This document shows, piece by piece, positions 31,801 through 36,555 of a stretch of DNA of 36,555 bases (the stretch's first letter is position 1; every line of letters starts with the position of its first letter). Location of the stretch: positions 1-36,555 of the forward strand of contig NZ_JAENIO010000042.1 of assembly GCF_016595415.1 (NCBI RefSeq), given 5' to 3'. The notes beneath the pieces were generated by a model. It did no database searches and had not been told where the DNA came from. It saw only the letters and a list, made by a program, of their open reading frames with translations. The DNA is from Roseibacillus ishigakijimensis (lineage in GTDB: Bacteria > Verrucomicrobiota > Verrucomicrobiia > Verrucomicrobiales > Akkermansiaceae). The translations under genes and the position numbers were made by a program.

Positions 31801-32361
31801 ATGAGTGAAAGAATGCGATACCTCGCCAAATCGTCGCAGGACGAGCTGGCCCGGAAGTTGATGAAGGTGGTGTGGATCCTCACCGCCGTAGTGCTGGGCC
31901 TGGTGGTGGCCATGCGTCGCATCAAGCTCCCTCTTCCCGAGGGGGTGGATCTCTCCTTTCTCCCCGCCGTCAATGCCGGCCTCAATAGCGTGGTCGCCCT
32001 TCTCCTCATCGGCGGCCTGGTGGCGGTCCTGCGCGGTCGCATCACCCTGCATCGCAATCTCATGAGTGCGGCGGTCCTCTTTTCCATCGCTTTCCTCCTC
32101 TGCTACGTGGCCTATCACATCACCACGGGCGAGACTAGCTATGGGGGCGAGGGTTGGCTGAAGACCCTCTACTACGTAATCCTGGCCACCCACGTCATCC
32201 TCGCGGCGGTCAGCTTCCCCTTCATCCTCATGACCCTGGTCTTCGCGATGACCAATCAATTCGGCAAGCACCGGCGGCTCGCCCGCCGCATTTACCCGAT
32301 TTGGCTCTACGTCGCCATCACCGGCCCCGTGGTCTATTGGATGCTCGCTCCTTATTATTAA
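31801..32361 (+). CDS. DUF420 family membrane protein (CtaM-like)
   Basis: 186 residues, about five membrane segments. Conserved His residues of the DUF420 family are visible: TLHRNLMSA, AYHITTGET, ATHVILAAV and KHRRLARRI. Members such as CtaM are needed to mature heme-copper oxidases. Its place after ctaB and the SCO-like genes supports this. It ends 6 nt before hisD. Confidence 0.85.
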   Translation: MSERMRYLAKSSQDELARKLMKVVWILTAVVLGLVVAMRRIKLPLPEGVDLSFLPAVNAGLNSVVALLLIGGLVAVLRGRITLHRNLMSAAVLFSIAFLLCYVAYHITTGETSYGGEGWLKTLYYVILATHVILAAVSFPFILMTLVFAMTNQFGKHRRLARRIYPIWLYVAITGPVVYWMLAPYY

Positions 32362-32367
32362 AAGCTC

Positions 32368-33654
32368 ATGAAAGTCGTTGCCTATTCCTCCCAAGCTGAT
32401 GCTGAGTTCCTGCAGAGCCTCGATCGCCGGGCTTTGCCTTCGCACGAGGTGCGCGACATCGTGGCTGGCATCATCCGCGACGTGCGCGAGCGAGGGGATG
32501 AGGCTCTCCTCGAATTGACCCGCAAATTCGACCGCGCCGACCTCGCCGGGGGGCTCCTGGTCAGTGAGGAAGAATGGGCCGAGGCGGAGGAGGCTACCAG
32601 CGAGGCCACTCGCGAGGCCATCGCCGCCAGTTTGCGCAACATCACTTTCTTTGCCAAAAAAAGCCAGCGGCAGGACTGGAGCGAGCTCAATGAACAGGGC
32701 GTGCAGGTGGGCGAGCGCTTCGTGCCCTACGAGCGCGTGGGCTGCTATGTGCCTGGAGGCAAGGCCCCTCTCGTTTCCACCGCGCTCATGACGGCGGGCT
32801 TTGCCCAGGCGGCCGGGGTGCCCGAGATCGTCGCCGCTACTCCCTGTGGACCAGACAGTAAAGTCAATTCCGCTCTTCTCTCGGCTCTCAAGGCGGCCGG
32901 CGTGACCGAAGTCCTCAAGGTCGGCGGTGCGCAAGGGGTGGCCGCTCTGGCTCTGGGAACGGAGTCGGTGGCCCCCGTGCAAAAAATCGTCGGTCCCGGC
33001 AACAGTTTCGTGGTGGAGGCCAAGCGCCAGCTCATCGGCGCGGTCTCCATCGACCTTCTCCCCGGGCCGAGCGAAATCATGGTTCTCGCCGATGACTCCG
33101 CCCATGCGGCCTTCGTGGCGGCGGATCTCCTGGGCCAGGCCGAGCATGGACCGGATAGCGTTGTCGGTCTCGTCACCCCCTCCCGCGAGCTGGTCGATCG
33201 CGTGCTCGCCGAGGTGGAGCGCCAGGCTGCCACCCTGAGCCGGGGTGACTATCTGCGCCAGGTTCTCGCCGACGGAGCCTTCGCGGTCATCGTGCCCGAT
33301 TTGGTCGCGGGAGTGGAGGTGGTGAACGCCTTTGCGCCCGAGCACTTGTCCCTCGTGGTGGAGGATGACAGTCGCTGGCTGGGGGGCATCACTACGGCCT
33401 CCGCCATCTACGTGGGCTCCTTTTCGCCCGTGGCGGTGGGCGACTTCCTGGCTGGACCGAGCCACACCCTGCCCACTGGCGGCAGTGGCAAAAGCTTCTC
33501 CGGGCTGCGCGCCGACCAGTTTCAGCGCCGCATCAGCGTGGTGCGCATGGATCAGCCGGCAGTGGCGCGGTCGGTGGAGGCGGTGGAGGAGTTCGCCCGG
33601 GTGGAGGGGCTCGATGCCCACGGGCGCTCGGTGCGAATCCGCGTGGAGGACTAG
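32368..33654 (+). CDS. hisD: Histidinol dehydrogenase
   Basis: 428 residues, full length. Family landmarks: VPGGKAPLVSTALMT, KVGGAQGVAALALGT, VGPGNSFVVEAKRQLIG, IDLLPGPSEIMVLAD, AADLLGQAEHGPDS (Zn region) and the catalytic pair in FAPEHLSLVVED. It oxidises histidinol to histidine using two NAD. No other his gene is near; it follows the oxidase-assembly operon by 6 nt, so it is likely co-transcribed. Its stop codon overlaps the stop of the convergent aldo/keto reductase (CTAG). Confidence 0.97.
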   Translation: MKVVAYSSQADAEFLQSLDRRALPSHEVRDIVAGIIRDVRERGDEALLELTRKFDRADLAGGLLVSEEEWAEAEEATSEATREAIAASLRNITFFAKKSQRQDWSELNEQGVQVGERFVPYERVGCYVPGGKAPLVSTALMTAGFAQAAGVPEIVAATPCGPDSKVNSALLSALKAAGVTEVLKVGGAQGVAALALGTESVAPVQKIVGPGNSFVVEAKRQLIGAVSIDLLPGPSEIMVLADDSAHAAFVAADLLGQAEHGPDSVVGLVTPSRELVDRVLAEVERQAATLSRGDYLRQVLADGAFAVIVPDLVAGVEVVNAFAPEHLSLVVEDDSRWLGGITTASAIYVGSFSPVAVGDFLAGPSHTLPTGGSGKSFSGLRADQFQRRISVVRMDQPAVARSVEAVEEFARVEGLDAHGRSVRIRVED

Positions 33655-34592
33655 GCGAGAGCAGCGGCCTTCTCCTCCAAAGAGCGGAAAAAGTCTGCGC
33701 CCAAAGGAGGGAGTTCGAGGGCGGCGAGAGCAGCTTCGTAGTCTGCCAGGCTCTTGGCTCCCAAGCAGATGCTGTCGTGGGCGGGCTGGTCGAGGACCCA
33801 GCGAATGGCGGCCTGGGCCATGGTGTAGCCCTCGGGCAGATCCTCCGCCAGCACGGCGTAGCGGGAGAGGTCGTCGCCTGCCAGCCGGTGGGTGCGGTTG
33901 TCATTGCCGTCCCACTGGGGTTGTCCGGCAAAGTATTTTCCGCTCAGGCGACCTTGCGCCAAAACCCCCCGCACCTGGGTGCCGATGTCGTTTTGCTCAC
34001 AAAATGTGGACAACTCGCGGGCAGGGCTCAGCAGGTTGCTGGGAAACTGCAGCACATCGAGCAGTCCTTCCCGGTAAAGAGCCTGGCTCAGCTCCAGATC
34101 GCTGGTGGAGATGCCGAAGAAGCGCACTTTGCCCGCCTCCCGGGCCCCTTCCAGAATCTCGAAGGCTTCTTCCAAGTGAGCGGGCTCCGGGGCGCAGTGG
34201 TAGAGGTAAATGTCGATGACGTCGGTCTGGAGACGTTGCAGGGAGCCCTCCAGACTGGGGAGGATGGTCGGCGGGCTGGAGTCGTCGATACGCGTCACCC
34301 CGGGGCCCACCCGGTAGCCGAATTTGGTGGAGATGACCCATTGGTCGCGCTGGCCCTTGAGCGCCTCCCCCGTGCGGCGCTCCGCTTCCCCGTCTCCGTA
34401 TTGCTCGGCAGTATCGATAAAGTTCAGGCCCCGGTCGCCCAGCTCGTGGATGAGGCGGAGGGCGGCTTCCTTGCCCGGATCGGGGTGCCCGTCGGGCTGG
34501 CCATCGAAATTGAGAGGGCCTGCCAATTGCCAAGTGCCGATGCAGAGGGGCGAGACCTGCAGGCCGGTTTGTCCGAGGGTGGTGAGTGTCAT
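33651..34592 (-). CDS. Aldo/keto reductase
   Basis: 313 residues from ATG 34592 (MTLTTLGQTGLQVSPLCIGT). TIM-barrel AKR with tetrad Asp (FIDTAEQYGDGEAE), Tyr in the same motif, Lys (STKFGYRVG) and His (YLYHCAPE). NADPH-dependent carbonyl reduction is expected; the substrate is not deducible. It is divergent from the antiporter gene with about 124 bp between and convergent with hisD. The reading frame stays open far upstream of 34592, but that part opposes the antiporter and is not coding. Confidence 0.92.
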   Translation of the reverse strand: MTLTTLGQTGLQVSPLCIGTWQLAGPLNFDGQPDGHPDPGKEAALRLIHELGDRGLNFIDTAEQYGDGEAERRTGEALKGQRDQWVISTKFGYRVGPGVTRIDDSSPPTILPSLEGSLQRLQTDVIDIYLYHCAPEPAHLEEAFEILEGAREAGKVRFFGISTSDLELSQALYREGLLDVLQFPSNLLSPARELSTFCEQNDIGTQVRGVLAQGRLSGKYFAGQPQWDGNDNRTHRLAGDDLSRYAVLAEDLPEGYTMAQAAIRWVLDQPAHDSICLGAKSLADYEAALAALELPPLGADFFRSLEEKAAALA

Positions 34593-34716
34593 GTCCGCAT
34601 CAAAGGCCCTGCGTCTCCCTCTGCCAAGCTTGCGAAGGAAGAAATCGTCGCGGGTCAGAGCGTCTTGCCAAGAACTCGACTGGCGGAAGGAATTCATTCT
34701 GCTAGCACTGGTGGCG

Positions 34717-36342
34717 ATGGATGCTCTCTTGCTCGCGGTTGCCTTTGCCTTCGGATTGCTGGCCCAAGTGGTGCGCCTGCCGCCCATGGTGGGCTTTCTC
34801 CTCGCCGGCTTTGTGCTGCAGTCCTTGGGGGAGGAGAGCGGCGAGCTTCTCACCATGATGGCGGACCTCGGGGTCACCCTCATGCTCTTCAGCATCGGGC
34901 TCAAGTTGAGGGTGAAGAGCCTGGCCTCCCCGGAGATCTGGGCCGGCACCACCTTGCACATGGGCCTCGTGCTCGCCCTCTTTGCCCCCGTCCTCCTCCT
35001 GCTCACCAGGGCCCTGGCCCCCGCGATGGCTTTGGACTGGTCCAGCGCCTTTCTGCTGGCCTTTGCCCTCAGCTTTTCCAGCACCGTCTTTGCGGTGAAG
35101 GCTCTTGGGGAAAAAGGGGAGTTGGGTGCGGTCCATGGCCGTCTCGCCATCGGTGTCCTCGTGATGCAGGATATCGTGGCGGTTCTCTTTCTAACCATCT
35201 CCAAGGGCGTGGTGCCGTCGCCCTGGGTGCTGGCTTTGATCCCGGGGCTTGTGGTGGCGCGACCGGCCTTGGGCTGGTTGTTGAAAAAGTCCGGCCACGG
35301 CGAACTGGTGGCCTTGTGCGGCTTCTTCCTCGCCCTCGTCGTCGGGGCGCAGGCCTTCGACTCCGTGGGGGTGAAGGCCGACCTCGGGGCTCTCTTCATC
35401 GGGGTGCTGGTGGGCACCCATCCCCAGGCCAAGGAGCTGAAGAAATCCCTCGCGGGCATCACCGATCTGCTGCTGGTGGGCTTTTTTCTCAATATCGGGC
35501 TCAATGGCACCCTGTCGTGGCAAGCCTTCCTCTGGGCCCTGGTCATCATGGTGGGGCTTCCCCTCAAGAGCGTGGGCTTTCTCCTTCTCTTCACCCGCTT
35601 CAAGCTGCGCGCCCGCACCGCCTGGCTGGCGGCCAGCTCCCTCTCCACCTACAGCGAGTTTGGTCTCATCGTGATGGCCTTGGGGGTGGGCCAGGGCTGG
35701 GTGGGGGAGGAGTGGCTGGTGGCGGTGGCTCTCTCCCTGTCCCTGAGCTTCCTCCTCGCCGCGCCCTTCAACCGCGTGGCTGAGCAACTCTACGACCCCT
35801 GGAGCGATTCCTTGAAAAAGCTGCAGACCCGCGGCCGCCATCGCGACGACCTGCCCATCATCCGCCGGGGCGAAAAAGTGGCCATCTTCGGGATGGGACG
35901 CATCGGTCTGGCTGCTTATCACGCCTTGGAATACCGATTCCCCGGCCATGTCATCGGCTTCGACCGCGATCCCACCCGGGTGCAGGCTCATCGCGAGCAG
36001 GAGCGCAATGTGACCCTCGCCGATGCCACCGACTCCGATTTCTGGGAGCGGGTGAGCCCCCGCGACGAGCTCGAGCTGGTCGTCCTCTCCATGCCTTCCC
36101 ACGAAGCCAACCGGCACGCCATCGAGACCCTCAAGCGGCATGACTTCCACGGAGTGGTCATCGCCAGTGCCCGTTACGATGATGAGGTGCGCGAGCTGCG
36201 CCAAGCGGGGATCGATGCCGCCTTCAATCTCTATGCCGAGGCCGGGGACAACTTTGCCCGGCACGTCTTCGATGTCTTTCTGCAACAGCGGCCCGACCTC
36301 GTGGCCCATTGGCAGGCCGCGGGAGAGGTGCGGGAAGGATGA
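34717..36342 (+). CDS. KefB/YbaL-type monovalent cation:proton antiporter (CPA2) with RCK domain
   Basis: 541 residues from ATG 34717 (MDALLLAVAFAFGLLAQVVR). About 12 membrane segments of the Na/H-exchanger CPA2 fold (PPMVGFLLAGFVLQ, LALSFSSTVFAVKAL, IGVLVMQDIVAVLFL, KADLGALFIGVLVG), then a cytosolic Rossmann RCK/TrkA-N domain (VAIFGMGRIGLAAYHALEYR, GFDRDP, NVTLADATDSDFWE). Predicted K+ or Na+/H+ antiporter gated by nucleotide or glutathione-type ligands. The start is uncertain; GTG 34711 would also fit, and the ribosome-binding site is weak. Confidence 0.88.
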   Translation: MDALLLAVAFAFGLLAQVVRLPPMVGFLLAGFVLQSLGEESGELLTMMADLGVTLMLFSIGLKLRVKSLASPEIWAGTTLHMGLVLALFAPVLLLLTRALAPAMALDWSSAFLLAFALSFSSTVFAVKALGEKGELGAVHGRLAIGVLVMQDIVAVLFLTISKGVVPSPWVLALIPGLVVARPALGWLLKKSGHGELVALCGFFLALVVGAQAFDSVGVKADLGALFIGVLVGTHPQAKELKKSLAGITDLLLVGFFLNIGLNGTLSWQAFLWALVIMVGLPLKSVGFLLLFTRFKLRARTAWLAASSLSTYSEFGLIVMALGVGQGWVGEEWLVAVALSLSLSFLLAAPFNRVAEQLYDPWSDSLKKLQTRGRHRDDLPIIRRGEKVAIFGMGRIGLAAYHALEYRFPGHVIGFDRDPTRVQAHREQERNVTLADATDSDFWERVSPRDELELVVLSMPSHEANRHAIETLKRHDFHGVVIASARYDDEVRELRQAGIDAAFNLYAEAGDNFARHVFDVFLQQRPDLVAHWQAAGEVREG

Positions 36343-36555
36343 GCGTTTTCCTTTTTGGGAGAAAAGGTGGAGTCCGGTGCGAAGGGTGCCTGCGGAGGGG
36401 AGCTGACTTTCCCGCAGTGAAGGGATGCTCGCGGATGCCTCGGCAAGGCCTTCCCTACCGGGCCTGCGGCCAAAAGGCATTTTCCTGCGGAAAATGGTCG
36501 GGGTGACAGGATTGCCTTCACTTCGTTCCGGCTGTCTGCGCTTCGCTTCGGCTCG
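36343..36555. other. Intergenic end of window, hairpins only
   Basis: No gene is recognised. CATTTTCC-TGC-GGAAAATG (36478-36496) is a perfect 8-bp hairpin without a T-run. CCTTTT/AAAAGG (36350-36367) just after the antiporter stop is weak. The last 55 bases are rich in cttcg motifs and may be a dispersed repeat. Confidence 0.4.

Noticed and set aside
36501-36555. Possible tRNA start (ggggtgacaggatt resembles a reverse T-arm)
   Set aside because: The T-arm consensus is broken (ttgcct instead of ttcgaa) and no acceptor or anticodon arm follows before the window ends.

Overview
The window is GC-rich, gene-dense bacterial DNA, most likely from the Verrucomicrobiota (PVC superphylum). That placement is an inference from gene content: exported laminin-B/thrombospondin-3/choice-of-anchor-A/DUF4114 proteins, a baeRF protein, an unusual Nramp-like carrier and an Rdx selenoprotein. 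No rRNA, tRNA, CRISPR array or insertion sequence was recognised.

Region 1 (1-8700, minus strand) is a surface/envelope cluster of three transcription units. Unit C is a GT2 glycosyltransferase followed by a GT4 glycosyltransferase. Unit B is a 1095-residue exported multidomain protein. Unit A is a near-twin of the GT2 followed by a second laminin-B/TSP3 protein that runs off the window start in a 24-bp (8-residue) tandem repeat. A decayed copy of the N-terminus of these exported proteins (6051-6190) lies behind the GT4, so the cluster grew by duplication. Each unit is preceded by a sigma-54-like -24/-12 element. About 98 bp upstream of it lies the centre of the nearer of two 17-bp dyads (CCGGTAAAAATTTCCGG type) spaced 31 bp centre to centre. 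This geometry is the same in all three units although leader lengths differ, which is the layout of an enhancer bound by a sigma-54 activator.

Region 2 (8662-14835) holds a NodT-type outer-membrane efflux lipoprotein, then a translationally coupled minus-strand operon: sigma-54 activator/response regulator, H-NOX heme-nitric-oxide sensor, and a hybrid PAS histidine kinase. A divergent HPt gene follows. Together these form a complete predicted NO-sensing phosphorelay ending in a sigma-54 enhancer-binding protein. It is the obvious candidate, though unproven, to act on the three enhancer-like sites next door.

Region 3 (14891-23725) is mostly housekeeping: tadA, a small lipoprotein, a conserved hypothetical, a baeRF protein, an Nramp-like carrier, a thioredoxin-fold lipoprotein, hflX and an L,D-transpeptidase. 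It ends with a 71-residue Rdx/SelW-like selenoprotein gene whose in-frame TGA sits in a CxxU motif and is followed by a SECIS-like hairpin; a standard gene caller would miss it.

Region 4 (23793-29250) is accessory: a small toxin-antitoxin-like pair, a twice-repeated pair of small membrane proteins with a 51-bp identical segment, a probable TIM-barrel protein, a VapBC module and a DUF892 ferritin-like protein with a five-codon upstream reading frame.

Region 5 (29377-36342) has a cytochrome-oxidase assembly operon (ctaB, a Cys-less SCO-like protein, a SCO-like protein, a DUF420 protein) running into hisD. A convergent aldo/keto reductase and a divergent KefB/YbaL-type antiporter follow.
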